Positions 49,806-60,991 of a DNA stretch of 64,000 nt are shown here, piece by piece. This stretch comes from Burkholderia sp. Nafp2/4-1b. GTDB taxonomy: Bacteria > Pseudomonadota > Gammaproteobacteria > Burkholderiales > Burkholderiaceae. Each line of letters begins with the position of its first letter. Positions within the stretch are counted from its first letter, which is position 1. A program made the position numbers and the translations under genes. The DNA lies in contig NZ_ML058602.1 of the NCBI RefSeq assembly GCF_003635165.1, positions 173,530-237,529 of the forward strand. The letters are read 5' to 3'. The notes beneath the pieces are model-generated. The model made no database searches and was not told where the DNA came from. It saw only the letters and a list, made by a program, of their open reading frames with translations.

Positions 49806-52112
49806 TCAGAACGCCGTCCCGATCTGGAACTGGAATTTCTGGTACTGGTCGCCTTCGTGCTTCTGCAGCGGGAAGCCGAGGCTCAGCTTCAGCGGGCCGA
49901 TCGGCGAGATCCACGCGAGACCCACACCATAGCCGTAGCGCAGGCCGTTCGCGCCGGTACTCGTGCCGCCCGGCGCGTTGCCCCACACGTTACCGCCGTC
50001 GAGGAACGTGAACACGCGCAGCGTGCGGTCGTAGCCGGTGCCCGGCAGCGGGAACGTCAGCTCGATGTTGCCGACCAGCATCTTCGAACCGCCGATCGGG
50101 TCGTTCGTCTTCGTGTCGCGCGGGCCCAGCGAGCTCGGCTCGTAGCCACGCACGGAGCCGATACCACCCGCGTAGTAGTTCTTGAAGATCGGGTACGGGT
50201 TGCCGATGCCGTTACCGTAGCCGCCTTGCAGGTTCATGCCCAGGATGAAGCCGCGCGAGAACGAATAGTAGTACTGCGCCTGCAGGTCGGCCTTGTAGTA
50301 CTGGATCTTGCCGACCGGCACGCCGTATTCGACGTTCGCCTGCGTGAAGTAGCCGCGGCTCGGGATCAGCGCGCTGTCACGCGCGTCGCGCGACCAGGCC
50401 ACCGTCAGCGGCACCGTGTTCGACACGCGGCCGAACTCGTTCACGTAATCCTGGTAGCTCTGCGGCGTGTTCGAGTCGACGTCGAGACGGTTCTGTTCGA
50501 AGCCCGCGCCGAAGTAGACGGTGTCGACTTCCGAGAACGGGATGCCGAACTTCAGGTTGCCGCCCGCGCTGATGATCCGGAAGCTCGAGCTCGTCGAATA
50601 GTAGAGCGGCTGATACGTGCGGTAGAAGACGTCGGTGATCCGCTTGATGCCGTCGACCGTGAAGTACGGGTCGACCTGCGTGACGGTCAGCGTGCGGTAG
50701 CTCCGCGCGGTGTTGACGTTCACCGACAGGCTCGTGCCCGAGCCGAACACGTTGTCCTGCGATACGCCGGCCGACAGCACCACCTTGTCCGTCGACGAGA
50801 AGCCCGCGCCCAGCGTGATCGCGCCGGTCGGTTTTTCGTCGACCTTCACGTTCACGTCGACCTGGTCGTTCGTGCCTTCGACCGGCAGCGTCGTCACGTC
50901 GACGTTGGTGAAGTAGCCGAGACGGTTCACGCGGTCCTTCGACAGCGCGAGGCGGTTCGAATCGAACCACGAGCTCTCGAGCTGGCGCATTTCGCGGCGC
51001 ACGACTTCGTCGCGCGTGCGCGTGTTGCCGACCACGTTGATGCGCCGCACGTATACGCGGCGGCTCGGATCGACGACGAGGTTCAGGTTCACCTTGTGGT
51101 TCGCCTGGTCGATGTCCGGCTGCGCATTGACGGCCGCGAACGCGTAGCCGTATTCGCCGAGCTTGTCGACGATCGACTTCGTGGTCTGCTGCAGCTTTTC
51201 GGCCGAGAAGCGATCGCCCGGCTTGATCTTGATCAGCTTGTTCAATTCGGCTTCGCGATCGAGCAGGTTGCCCGACAGCTTGATGCCCGACACCGTGTAC
51301 GGCTCGCCTTCGTGCAGCGTGACCGTCAGGTACATGTCCTTCTTGTCGGGCGAGATCGACACCTGGGTCGACTCGATGTTGAACTCGAGGTAGCCGCGGT
51401 TCAGGTAGTACGAGCGTACGGCCTCGAGGTCGCCCGTCAGCTTTTCCTTCGAGTACAGGTCGTTCTTCGTGTACCAGGAGAACCAGTTCGGCGTCGACAG
51501 CTGCATCTCGTCGCGCAGCGTGCTGGTGCTGAACGCCTTGTTGCCGATGAAGTTGATCTGGCGGATCTTCGCGCTCGGGCCTTCGGCGACCGCGAACAGG
51601 ATCGACACGCGGTTCGCGTCGACCGGCGTGATCGTCGTCTTGACCTCGGCCGCATAGAAGCCGCGCGTCAGGTACTGACGCTTGAGCTCCTGCTCCGCCT
51701 TGTCGACCAGCGCCTTGTCGTAGTAGCGGCCGTCGGCCAGACCCACCGCGCGCAGCGCCTTCGTCAGGTTGTCCTTTTCGAATTCCTTCGTGCCGGTGAA
51801 GTCGATCGACGCGATGGCCGGACGCTCCTGTACCTGCACGACCACGACGTTGCCCTGGGTGGCGATGCGCACGTCGTTGAAGAAGCCCGTCGCGTACAGC
51901 GCGCGGATTGCTTCGGATGCCTTGTCGTCGGTGAAGGTATCGCCCTGCTTGATCGGCAGGTAGGCGAACACCGAACCCGCTTCGACGCGCTGCAACCCCT
52001 CGATCTTGATGTCTTGCACCACGAACGGTGCCGCTGCATGCGCCGCGAGGCCGTGAGCAGCGAGCGCGGCCGCTGCAACTGTCTTAGGTACAAAGCGATG
52101 AGGTTTGAACAA
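49806..52112 (-). CDS. bamA: Outer membrane assembly factor BamA
   Basis: 768 residues. A signal peptide ends near residue 27 (GLAAHA). Five POTRA domains follow to about residue 425 (first FVVQDIKIEGLQRVEAGSVF), then a 16-stranded barrel containing GYGNGIGNPYPIFKNYYAGG and the RGY motif of loop 6 (SVRGYEPSSLGPR). The last residue is Phe, as usual for outer-membrane barrels. It is the core of the BAM complex inserting outer-membrane proteins. Confidence 0.98.
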   Translation of the reverse strand: MFKPHRFVPKTVAAAALAAHGLAAHAAAPFVVQDIKIEGLQRVEAGSVFAYLPIKQGDTFTDDKASEAIRALYATGFFNDVRIATQGNVVVVQVQERPAIASIDFTGTKEFEKDNLTKALRAVGLADGRYYDKALVDKAEQELKRQYLTRGFYAAEVKTTITPVDANRVSILFAVAEGPSAKIRQINFIGNKAFSTSTLRDEMQLSTPNWFSWYTKNDLYSKEKLTGDLEAVRSYYLNRGYLEFNIESTQVSISPDKKDMYLTVTLHEGEPYTVSGIKLSGNLLDREAELNKLIKIKPGDRFSAEKLQQTTKSIVDKLGEYGYAFAAVNAQPDIDQANHKVNLNLVVDPSRRVYVRRINVVGNTRTRDEVVRREMRQLESSWFDSNRLALSKDRVNRLGYFTNVDVTTLPVEGTNDQVDVNVKVDEKPTGAITLGAGFSSTDKVVLSAGVSQDNVFGSGTSLSVNVNTARSYRTLTVTQVDPYFTVDGIKRITDVFYRTYQPLYYSTSSSFRIISAGGNLKFGIPFSEVDTVYFGAGFEQNRLDVDSNTPQSYQDYVNEFGRVSNTVPLTVAWSRDARDSALIPSRGYFTQANVEYGVPVGKIQYYKADLQAQYYYSFSRGFILGMNLQGGYGNGIGNPYPIFKNYYAGGIGSVRGYEPSSLGPRDTKTNDPIGGSKMLVGNIELTFPLPGTGYDRTLRVFTFLDGGNVWGNAPGGTSTGANGLRYGYGVGLAWISPIGPLKLSLGFPLQKHEGDQYQKFQFQIGTAF

Positions 52113-52142
52113 CGTGCATCCCCAATATTTAGCTGCATCAAA

Positions 52143-52172
52143 TCAGGCGGCGGCCGACCGGCCGCCGCCTGA
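52143..52172. repeat. Hairpin between rseP and bamA
   Basis: A perfect 13-bp stem (TCAGGCGGCGGCC/GGCCGCCGCCTGA) with a 4-base loop, right after the rseP stop. No T-run follows, so a role as processing or attenuation element is more likely than termination. Confidence 0.55.
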
Positions 52173-52176
52173 CGCT

Positions 52177-53550
52177 TCAGAAATGGATTAACCGAGCCAG
52201 GTCGTTGAACAGCGCGATCGCCGACAATGCGACGATGCAGATCAACCCGGCTCTTTGCAGAATCAGCTGCCAGCGCTCCGAGACGGCTTTCCCGGTCGCG
52301 GCTTCAACCAGATAATATAACAGATGCCCCCCGTCCAAAACGGGAATCGGCAGCAAGTTCAGCACCCCGAGGCTAATGCTGACAAGGGCGAGGAACGACA
52401 GGAAGGCCGACGGACCGAGCCGCGCGCTCTTGCCCGCGTAATCGGCGATCGTCACCGGGCCGGACAGGTTCTTCAGCGACGCATTGCCCGTGATCATCCG
52501 GCCGAACATCCTCAGCGAATAAACGGCGATGTCCCAGGTGCGGTGCGCGCCGAGCTGCAGGCTCTCGAGCGGCCCGTAGCGCACGTCGACCGACGGCGTG
52601 TGCATCGACAGCGCCGCGCCGATCCGGCCGACCTGCTGCCCCGTTTCGTCGTCGCGCTGCGCCTGCGGCACGATCTGCACCGTTTGCGTCGCACCACCGC
52701 GCTCGACCTGCAGCGCGACCGCCTGGCCCGCGTGGTGCTTCACCGCGTCGATGAAGCGCGATGCGCCGCCAATCGGCTTGCCGTCGAGGGTGAGCAGCTT
52801 GTCGCCGGCCTTCAGACCCGCCTGCGCGGCCGCGCTGCCCGGCTGCACCGACGCGACCGACAGCGTGCCGCCGCCGGTCTCGAAGCCCAGGTGCAGCATG
52901 AAATCGTCGTCGAGCTGGCTTTCGGGAACATTGCGCAGGTCGACGCGGAAGTCGAAGGTCGACGCGCCTCCGTCGCGCGCGCCGAGCACGACCTCGCGAT
53001 GATCGAACGCGGCGGCCAGCAGCTTCCAGCGCAAGTCCGACCACGAGCGCACCGGCACGGCGGCGCCGCCGTCGGCGTCACGGATCGACACGATCGTCTC
53101 GCTGCCGTCGAAGCCCGCGCGGGCCGCCGCCGTGCCGGCGGCCGGCGGCGCGAGCACCGCGGCCGGCTCGGTCACGCCGGTGGCGAATACGACGGAGAAC
53201 AGGACGATTGCCAGCAGGAAGTTCGCGATCGGGCCAGCGGCGACGATCGCGATGCGCTTGTAGACCGATTGCCGGTTGAACGCCTGGTCGAGTTCCTCGG
53301 GCTTCACGCCCGGCCCCGGCTCGCGCTCGTCGAGCATCTTCACGTAACCGCCGAGCGGCAGCGCGGAGAGCGTCCATTCGGTGCCCGTCCTGCGGCTGAC
53401 CCAGCGTGCGACGGGCTGGCCGAAACCGATCGAGAAACGCAGCACCTTCACGCCGCACCAGCGCGCGACACGATAGTGTCCGTACTCATGCACGACGACC
53501 AGCACCCCGATCGCCACCGCAAACGCGATCAGTTCGACCAGCACGTTCAT
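52177..53550 (-). CDS. rseP: RIP metalloprotease RseP
   Basis: 457 residues of the site-2 protease family. The zinc motif HEYGH spans residues 21-25, a PDZ region lies in the periplasmic part (VQPGSAAAQAGLKAGDKLLT), and the third metal ligand is in LPIPVLDGGHLLYYLVE. It cuts anti-sigma factors and signal-peptide remnants inside the membrane. The ATG at 53550 follows GAGG; an in-frame GTG two codons earlier is less likely. Confidence 0.96.
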   Translation of the reverse strand: MNVLVELIAFAVAIGVLVVVHEYGHYRVARWCGVKVLRFSIGFGQPVARWVSRRTGTEWTLSALPLGGYVKMLDEREPGPGVKPEELDQAFNRQSVYKRIAIVAAGPIANFLLAIVLFSVVFATGVTEPAAVLAPPAAGTAAARAGFDGSETIVSIRDADGGAAVPVRSWSDLRWKLLAAAFDHREVVLGARDGGASTFDFRVDLRNVPESQLDDDFMLHLGFETGGGTLSVASVQPGSAAAQAGLKAGDKLLTLDGKPIGGASRFIDAVKHHAGQAVALQVERGGATQTVQIVPQAQRDDETGQQVGRIGAALSMHTPSVDVRYGPLESLQLGAHRTWDIAVYSLRMFGRMITGNASLKNLSGPVTIADYAGKSARLGPSAFLSFLALVSISLGVLNLLPIPVLDGGHLLYYLVEAATGKAVSERWQLILQRAGLICIVALSAIALFNDLARLIHF

Positions 53551-53561
53551 GAGCACCTCAT

Positions 53562-54758
53562 TCAGACAGTACGCTCCACGCGTGGCGCAGGCGCTTTCGC
53601 AATGATCTCGGCGGCGAGGCGGCGTGCCTCCGCGTCCGCTGCAAGGACGTCGTCGAGCCCGTTCGGATTGCGGTTCGGCAGTGCGTTGAGCACCGCATCG
53701 ACCGTCGCCGCGATCGCCATGAAGCCGATCCGGCGCTCGAGAAACGCTTCGACCGCGATTTCGTTCGCCGCGTTCAACGCGGCGCTCGCGATCCCGCCTT
53801 CTTCAAGCGCCTTCAGCGCGAGCGCGAGGCACGGGAAGCGCGTGTAATCGGGTTTCTCGAACGACAACTGCGCGATCTGCGCGAGGTCGAGCTGCTCGAC
53901 GCCCGCGTCGACGCGCTCCGGGAATGCCAGCGCGTGCGCGATCGGCGTGCGCATGTCGGGGTTGCCGAGCTGCGCGAGCACCGAGCCGTCGCGGTACGAC
54001 ACCAGCGAATGGATCACGCTCTGCGGATGGATCAGCACGTCGATCCGGTCGCCGGCCAAGCCGAAGATCCAGTGCGCCTCGATCACTTCGAGGCCCTTGT
54101 TCATCATCGTCGCGGAGTCGACCGAAATCTTGCGGCCCATCACCCAGTTCGGGTGCTTGCAGGCCTCGTCCGGCGTCACGTCGGCGAGCGTGGCCGGCTC
54201 GCGCGTGCGGAACGGGCCGCCCGACGCGGTCAGGATGATCTTCGAGATTCCGCCGTGCTGGTTCTCGTCGCGCGGCATGCACTGGAAGATCGCGTTGTGT
54301 TCGCTGTCGACCGGCAGCAGGATCGCGCCATGGTCGCGCACCGCGTCCATGAAGATCGCGCCCGACATCACGAGCGATTCCTTGTTCGCGAGCAGGATGC
54401 GCTTGCCGGCGCGCGCGGCCGCGAGGCTCGGCGCGAGGCCGGCCGCGCCGACGATCGCCGCGACGACCGTGTCGCAACCGTCGCTCTTCGACACGTCGAC
54501 GAGCGCCTGCGGCCCGTACAGCACGGTGGTCTTGCTGCCCGCCGCGCGCAGCTTTGCCTCGACTTGCGCAGCCGTGTTCGCATCGCCGACCACCGCGACT
54601 TCGGGTGCGAAGCGCAGGCACTGCTCGACGAGCTTGTCGCCGTTGCGGTGCGCGGTCAACGCGTAGACCGAGAAACGCTCGGGATGGCGGGCGACCACGT
54701 CGAGCGTGCTGTCTCCGATCGAGCCCGTGGAACCGAGCAGTGTCAGACGTTTTTGCAT
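53562..54758 (-). CDS. dxr: 1-Deoxy-D-xylulose-5-phosphate reductoisomerase
   Basis: 398 residues, starting [20 protein letters not shown] (NADPH site), with [15 protein letters not shown] and [20 protein letters not shown] around the metal and substrate site. It makes MEP from DXP in isoprenoid synthesis, upstream of UppS and cell-wall lipid carriers encoded nearby. Confidence 0.98.
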   Translation of the reverse strand: MQKRLTLLGSTGSIGDSTLDVVARHPERFSVYALTAHRNGDKLVEQCLRFAPEVAVVGDANTAAQVEAKLRAAGSKTTVLYGPQALVDVSKSDGCDTVVAAIVGAAGLAPSLAAARAGKRILLANKESLVMSGAIFMDAVRDHGAILLPVDSEHNAIFQCMPRDENQHGGISKIILTASGGPFRTREPATLADVTPDEACKHPNWVMGRKISVDSATMMNKGLEVIEAHWIFGLAGDRIDVLIHPQSVIHSLVSYRDGSVLAQLGNPDMRTPIAHALAFPERVDAGVEQLDLAQIAQLSFEKPDYTRFPCLALALKALEEGGIASAALNAANEIAVEAFLERRIGFMAIAATVDAVLNALPNRNPNGLDDVLAADAEARRLAAEIIAKAPAPRVERTV

Positions 54759-54773
54759 AACAGAAATAGTGGT

Positions 54774-55595
54774 TTAACCAAGCAGCAGCATTGCGAGCGG
54801 CAGCACGGGCAGCAGCGCGTCGACCCGATCGAGCACGCCGCCGTGACCGGGCAGCAGGCCGCTGGAATCCTTCACGCCCGCCTGGCGCTTGAGCAGCGAC
54901 TCGAACAGGTCGCCGACCACGCTGTAGACGACCAGCAGCGTCAGTGCAGCCCACGCGCCGGGTATTCCGTAGCGTGTCGCGAATGCGGAAAACAGGGTCG
55001 GCTCGAACCAGTGCGCGGCCATCGCGAGACCCGCGACGACCATCACGGCGAGCCAGCCGCCGATCGCGCCTTCCCAGCTCTTGCCGGGACTGATCGTGAT
55101 CGCCAGTTTACGCTTTCCGAAGGCCTTGCCCGCGAAGTATGCGCCGATATCGGCCAGCCAGACGACCAGAAGCAGCGACAGCACGAACGGAACGCCCTGC
55201 GCGCGCGCCGCGACGAGCGCGTGCCAGCAGGCCGCGAACACCACGAGCCCGGCTGCGAGCAGGAACGGGCGCCACACGCCGCCGGCGAGCGTCGGCTTGC
55301 GCCGCAGCGAGAATGGCCCGACCAGCAGCCAGAATACGCCGGCTGCCAGGAAAAGGGGACGGGACGAAGCGGCATCGATGCCGAGCGGCGCGGTGGCCGC
55401 GAGCGCGAGCGCCGCGACGATCGCATAGACGATGGAACCGGCCGCGCCGAGCTTCAGCAGGCGCGCCCATTCCCACGCGGCGAAGACGAGCACGACGCCG
55501 ATCAGTGCGCCGAAGCCGCCGAGCGGCGCGAACAGCGTCACCGGCAGGAGCACTGCCAGCAGCACGAGCGCCGTGATCACACGGGTCTTCAGCAT
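54774..55595 (-). CDS. cdsA: Phosphatidate cytidylyltransferase
   Basis: 273 residues with seven to eight membrane segments and the family signature toward the C-terminus ([20 protein letters not shown], then [10 protein letters not shown]). It forms CDP-diacylglycerol for phospholipid synthesis. The start at 55595 overlaps the uppS stop by seven bases. Confidence 0.96.
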   Translation of the reverse strand: MLKTRVITALVLLAVLLPVTLFAPLGGFGALIGVVLVFAAWEWARLLKLGAAGSIVYAIVAALALAATAPLGIDAASSRPLFLAAGVFWLLVGPFSLRRKPTLAGGVWRPFLLAAGLVVFAACWHALVAARAQGVPFVLSLLLVVWLADIGAYFAGKAFGKRKLAITISPGKSWEGAIGGWLAVMVVAGLAMAAHWFEPTLFSAFATRYGIPGAWAALTLLVVYSVVGDLFESLLKRQAGVKDSSGLLPGHGGVLDRVDALLPVLPLAMLLLG

Positions 55596-56371
55596 GAAAG
55601 GGAATCGGCGTTCTGCGATTGCGGTTCGAGCTGTGCGCTGGTGCGTCCGAAACGACGCTCGCGCTCGGTATACGACGCGATCGCGTCGGCGAGCGCCGCA
55701 CCGTCGAAGTCCGGCCAGTATTTGTCGGTGAAATAGAATTCGGCGTACGCGAGCTGCCACAGCAGGAAATTGCTGACGCGCTGCTCGCCACCGGTACGGA
55801 TGAAGAGATCGGGCTCCGGCGCATAGGCCATCGCCAGGTGCGGCGCGAACGCGTCTTCGGTCACCTCGACCTCGCGGCCCTCGCGCACGGCCTGCTCGAC
55901 GAGTTTCTTCGTCGCCTGCAGGATGTCCCAGCGGCCGCCGTAGTTCGCGGCGATCGTCAGGGTCAGGCGGGTGTTGCGCGCCGTCTTGGTTTCGGCGCGG
56001 CGGATCAGTTCGCGGATGCGCGGCTCGAAGCGCTCGAGATCGCCGACCACGCGCAGGCGGATCCCGTTTGCATGCAGCTTGCCGATCTCGCGCTCGAGCG
56101 CGGTGATGAACAGCCGCATCAGGAACGACACTTCGTCGTTCGGCCGGCGCCAGTTTTCCGAACTGAACGCGAACAGCGTCAGGTATTCGACGCCGGCGCG
56201 CGCGCAGCCTTCGACCACCGCCCGCACGGCGTCCACGCCGCGGGTGTGCCCCGCGACGCGCGGCAAGCGGCGTTCGGTCGCCCAACGGCCGTTGCCGTCC
56301 ATGATGATCGCGATGTGACGCGGCACGACGCCGACGTCAGGCACGCGAACGGTAGAGCTGGTATAGGTCAT
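55589..56371 (-). CDS. uppS: Undecaprenyl diphosphate synthase
   Basis: 260 residues. The catalytic segment is [20 protein letters not shown], followed by [14 protein letters not shown], and the C-terminal [20 protein letters not shown]. It makes the C55 lipid carrier for peptidoglycan, LPS and other envelope polymers. The start at [20 protein letters not shown] gives the family length. Confidence 0.97.
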   Translation of the reverse strand: MTYTSSTVRVPDVGVVPRHIAIIMDGNGRWATERRLPRVAGHTRGVDAVRAVVEGCARAGVEYLTLFAFSSENWRRPNDEVSFLMRLFITALEREIGKLHANGIRLRVVGDLERFEPRIRELIRRAETKTARNTRLTLTIAANYGGRWDILQATKKLVEQAVREGREVEVTEDAFAPHLAMAYAPEPDLFIRTGGEQRVSNFLLWQLAYAEFYFTDKYWPDFDGAALADAIASYTERERRFGRTSAQLEPQSQNADSLSC

Positions 56372-56418
56372 GGCCGTTGAGACAGTTGCGGGAAGAAGGC
56401 GGCGCGCGAGGACGGTCG

Positions 56419-56979
56419 TCAGACCGTCATGATCTCGGCTTCCTTGCTCTGCACGAGCTTGTCGACTTCGGCGACGTGCTTGTCGGTCAGCTTCTGGACG
56501 TCGTCGCTCGCACGGCGCTCGTCGTCTTCGGAGATTTCCTTGTCCTTCACGAGCTTCTTGAGCGCTTCGTTCGCGTCGCGGCGCAGGTTGCGGATCGCGA
56601 CCTTGGCCGTTTCGCCTTCGCTCTTGACCACCTTGGTCAGCTCGCGGCGGCGCTCTTCCGTCAGCGCGGGCATCGGCACGCGGATCAGGTCGCCGGCCGT
56701 TGCCGGGTTCAGGCCGAGATCGGCTTCGCGGATGGCCTTCTCGACCTTCGCGACCATGTTCTTTTCCCACGGCTGCACGCCGATCGTGCGCGCGTCGACG
56801 AGCGTCAGGTTCGCAACCTGCGAGATCGGCACCATCGAGCCGTAGTAGTCGACCTGCACGTGATCGAGCAGACCGGTGTGCGCGCGGCCCGTACGGATCT
56901 TCGCCAGATCGTTCTTGAACGCTTCGATCGAGCGCTGCATCTTCTGCTCTACGCCCTTCTTGACATCAGCGACACTCAT
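56419..56979 (-). CDS. frr: Ribosome recycling factor
   Basis: 186 residues with all family marks: [40 protein letters not shown] and a long C-terminal helix hairpin. It works with EF-G to split ribosomes after termination. Confidence 0.98.
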
Positions 56980-57081
56980 TTCAACCTCCGAACCTTCAAA
57001 CCTTCAATGAACGCGGGCCCCGCCCGGCGCGCCACGCGCCGCGGCCGGCGACCCACGCCGCTTGCCCGCATCCGCGGGAGT

Positions 57082-57951
<870 letters not shown>

Positions 57952-58833
57952 TTACTGCTGCTTTGCTGCTGCGACTTGCGCGGCCACTTCGGCGGCGAAG
58001 TCGTCCTGGCGCTTCTCGATGCCTTCGCCGACGACGAACAGCGCGAACTTCTGCACCGTCGCATTCGCTGCCTTCAGCATCTGCTCGATCGTCTGCTTGT
58101 CGTTCTTCACGAACGTCTGGTTCAGCAGCGACACTTCCTTCAGGTACTTCTGGACGCTGCCGTCGACCATCTTCGCAACGATTTCAGCCGGCTTGCCCGA
58201 TTCGGCAGCCTTCTGCTCGGCGACGCGGCGTTCCGTGTCGATCAGTTCCGCCGGCACGTCGGCCGACGACAGGGCGACCGGCTTCATCGCGGCGATGTGC
58301 ATCGCGACGTCCTTGCCGACCTGCTCTTCCGCGCCCGTGTACTCGACGATCACGCCGATGCGTGCGCCGTGCAGGTACGTCGCGATCTTGTTCGCCGTTT
58401 CGAAACGGACGAAACGGCGGATCGACACGTTCTCGCCGATCTTGCCGATCAGGGCCAGACGCACTGCGTCGACCGTCGAACCTTCCAGCGGCAGTGCCGA
58501 CAGCGCAGCCACGTCTGCCGGGTTCTGCGTCGCGACGAGTTCTGCAACCGTCTTCGAGAATGCGAGGAAGTCGTCGTTCTTCGCGACGAAGTCGGTTTCG
58601 CAGTTCAGTTCGACCAGCGCGCCTGCGTTGCCGCCGACGAACGATGCGACGACGCCTTCGGCCGTCACGCGCGATGCCGCCTTGCTCGCCTTGTTGCCGA
58701 GCTTGACGCGCAGCAGCTCTTCAGCCTTGGCAAGGTCGCCGTCGGCTTCCGTCAGCGCCTTCTTGCACTCCATCATCGGTGCGTCGGTCTTCGCGCGCAG
58801 TTCTGCCACCATGCTTGCGGTAATTGCCGCCAT
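57952..58833 (-). CDS. tsf: Elongation factor Ts
   Basis: 293 residues. The UBA-like N-terminus [20 protein letters not shown] precedes the conserved [17 protein letters not shown], and the core domain carries [10 protein letters not shown]. It exchanges GDP for GTP on EF-Tu. The second of two adjacent ATGs (58833) is preferred, as GGAG then lies 7 bases away. Confidence 0.98.
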   Translation of the reverse strand: MAAITASMVAELRAKTDAPMMECKKALTEADGDLAKAEELLRVKLGNKASKAASRVTAEGVVASFVGGNAGALVELNCETDFVAKNDDFLAFSKTVAELVATQNPADVAALSALPLEGSTVDAVRLALIGKIGENVSIRRFVRFETANKIATYLHGARIGVIVEYTGAEEQVGKDVAMHIAAMKPVALSSADVPAELIDTERRVAEQKAAESGKPAEIVAKMVDGSVQKYLKEVSLLNQTFVKNDKQTIEQMLKAANATVQKFALFVVGEGIEKRQDDFAAEVAAQVAAAKQQ

Positions 58834-58943
58834 CATTCGCTCCTTGAGTCTGTATTCACAACGCCGCCCGCTTGGACGCGAACGGCCGAAAATCGTTTCC
58901 GGACCCGCGCCGATTCGGCGCGATCAGGTCCGGCGCACAAGCT

Positions 58944-58978
58944 TAAAAAAAGGGGGCCTGTTGAGAGCCCCCTTTTTG
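58944..58978 (-). terminator. Attenuator-like terminator between rpsB and tsf
   Basis: A strong hairpin (arms AAGGGGGC and GCCCCCTT) followed on the minus strand by seven T residues. It sits after the rpsB stop and before tsf, where E. coli also has a partial terminator setting the S2:EF-Ts ratio. On the plus strand it also ends in five T residues. Confidence 0.85.
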
Positions 58979-58995
58979 CGCCGGCTCGGGGCCAG

Positions 58996-59736
58996 TTACG
59001 CGTTTTCCTCGACGTACTCGTCGTCGCCGCGCGCTGCCTGGACCACTTCGTTGACCGCGTTCGCACGGCCTTCGAGGATCGCGTCGGCCACGCCTTCAGC
59101 GTACAGCGCGACTGCCTTGCTCGAGTCGTCGTTACCCGGGATCACGTAATCCACACCTTCCGGCGAGTGGTTCGTATCGACCACGGCGATGACCGGCACG
59201 CCCAGCTTGTTCGCTTCCGTGACGGCGATCTTGTGGTAGCCGACGTCGACGACGAAGATTGCGTCCGGAATGCCGCCCATGTCCTTCACGCCGCCGATCG
59301 ACTTCTGCAGCTTGGCGATTTCGCGTTCGAACAGCAGCGCTTCCTTCTTGCTCATCTTCTCGGTTTCACCCGATTCGACAGCCGCTTCCATGTCCTTCAG
59401 GCGCTTGATCGATACCTTCAGCGTCTTGAAGTTGGTCATCATGCCGCCGAGCCAGCGTGCGTTGACGTACGGCATGCCCGCACGTTGCGCTTCCTGGGCG
59501 ATCGTGTCACGCGACTGGCGCTTCGTGCCGACGAACAGGATCGTGCCGCGGTTCGCTGCCAGCTGGCGCACGTACTTCTGTGCGTCCGTGAACATCGGCA
59601 GCGTCTTTTCGAGGTTGATGATGTGAATCTTGTTGCGGTGACCGAAAATGAACGGAGCCATCTTCGGGTTCCAGAAGCGCGTCTGGTGACCGAAGTGGAC
59701 ACCTGCTTCCAGCATTTGGCGCATCGTAACTGCCAT
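58996..59736 (-). CDS. rpsB: 30S ribosomal protein S2
   Basis: 246 residues, starting [20 protein letters not shown], with [18 protein letters not shown] and the C-terminal [20 protein letters not shown]. It binds the 30S head and S1. GGAG lies 8 bases before the ATG, and a long leader precedes it. First gene of the large leftward operon. Confidence 0.99.
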
Positions 59737-59955
59737 GTAAATTCTCCACGAGGGTTGGGTCTTAAGCCGGCTGCCGTACCGCCGCGCGTTCCGCGCCCCC
59801 GAAGGGTTCGCGTGCCGCGCGGCCGGCACCCTGGTTGCGCCGGCTTGCGATTTCCTGCGATCTGACACGTGCGAAATGCCCGTGCCGCAAGCCTTCATCG
59901 CCATGCCGCCCCGCAATGGGGCATGTGCGGCATTTCGATGTCGACTTAGCCAAAG
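59737..59955 (-). promoter_or_regulatory. Long 5' leader of rpsB
   Basis: About 210 nucleotides of untranslated leader between the predicted promoter and the rpsB start. In several bacteria S2 represses its own synthesis through such a leader. Short G+C-rich inverted segments occur here (for example CCCGCAATGGGG near 59913-59922), but I could not fold the whole leader. Confidence 0.45.
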
Positions 59956-59985
59956 AGTATAGCACGCGGATTTGTCGGCTCTCAA
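59956..59985 (-). promoter_or_regulatory. Promoter of rpsB
   Basis: On the minus strand TTGAGA (plus 59980-59985) and TATACT (plus 59956-59961) with an 18-base spacer, in the divergent rpsB-map gap. Confidence 0.6.
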
Positions 59986-60084
59986 GTCGCCTGCCACTTT
60001 CGCCTGCCGGGCGGCCGCCGGCCGGACAATCCGCGAAAACCCGCATCCGCCGTGCCCACAAGGGCTGCGGGGGGCGCCATAAGG

Positions 60085-60093
60085 TGCGATAAT
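60085..60093 (+). promoter_or_regulatory. Putative extended -10 promoter of map
   Basis: TGC-GATAAT, an extended -10 element 33 bases before the map start. No good -35 hexamer is visible. Confidence 0.4.
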
Positions 60094-60125
60094 CCGTCAA
60101 TTCACCGCATTCCAGGCATACCTCG

Positions 60126-60941
60126 ATGGCTATTACGCTCAAAAACGAACACGACATCGCCGAGATGCGCGTCGCCTGCCGTCTCGCGAGCGAAGTGCTC
60201 GACTTCATCACGCCGCACGTCGTCGCGGGCGTCACGACGGCCGAGCTCGACCGGCTCTGTCACGAATTCATGCTCAACGAGCAGGGCACGATCCCCGCGC
60301 CGCTGAATTACCAGCCGCCCGGCTATCCGCCGTACCCGAAGGCCACGTGCATCTCGGTCAACGACGTGATCTGCCACGGCATCCCGGGCGAGAAGGTGAT
60401 CAAGAACGGCGACGCGCTGAACATCGACATCACCGTGATCAAGAACGGCTATTTCGGCGACACCAGCCGGATGTTCATCGTCGGCGAAGGCTCGATCCTC
60501 GCGAAGCGCCTCGTGCAGACCACCTACGAGTGCATGTGGCTCGGCATCGACCAGGTCAAGCCCGGCGCGCATCTCGGCGACATCGGCTACGCGATCCAGA
60601 AGCATGCGGAAGCGCAAGGCTACAGCGTCGTGCGCGAATACTGCGGCCACGGCATCGGCACGGTGTTCCACGAAGATCCGCAGGTCGTGCACTACGGCCG
60701 TCCGGGCACCGGCATCGAACTGAAGGCCGGGATGATCTTCACGATCGAGCCGATGATCAACGCCGGCAAGCGCGACATCCGCACGATGCCCGACCAGTGG
60801 ACCGTCAAGACGCGCGACCGCAGCCTGTCCGCGCAATGGGAGCATACGGTGCTCGTCACCGAGACGGGCTACGAGGTGCTGACCGTGTCGGCCGGCACGC
60901 CCGCGCGCCCGGTGTTCGCGCAACCGGCCGCCGCGGTCTGA
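60126..60941 (+). CDS. map: Methionine aminopeptidase, type I
   Basis: 271 residues. The metal ligands are in DALNIDITVIKNGYFGDTSR (two Asp), the catalytic and metal His in YCGHGIGTVFHEDPQVVHYG, and two Glu in MIFTIEPMIN and AQWEHTVLVT. It removes the N-terminal Met from nascent proteins. It is divergent from rpsB and 50 bases before glnD. Confidence 0.98.
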   Translation: MAITLKNEHDIAEMRVACRLASEVLDFITPHVVAGVTTAELDRLCHEFMLNEQGTIPAPLNYQPPGYPPYPKATCISVNDVICHGIPGEKVIKNGDALNIDITVIKNGYFGDTSRMFIVGEGSILAKRLVQTTYECMWLGIDQVKPGAHLGDIGYAIQKHAEAQGYSVVREYCGHGIGTVFHEDPQVVHYGRPGTGIELKAGMIFTIEPMINAGKRDIRTMPDQWTVKTRDRSLSAQWEHTVLVTETGYEVLTVSAGTPARPVFAQPAAAV

Positions 60942-60991
60942 GTGCCGCAGCGCCAGCCCGCCCCACCCGCCCCTGATCTGAACGGCCGCCC

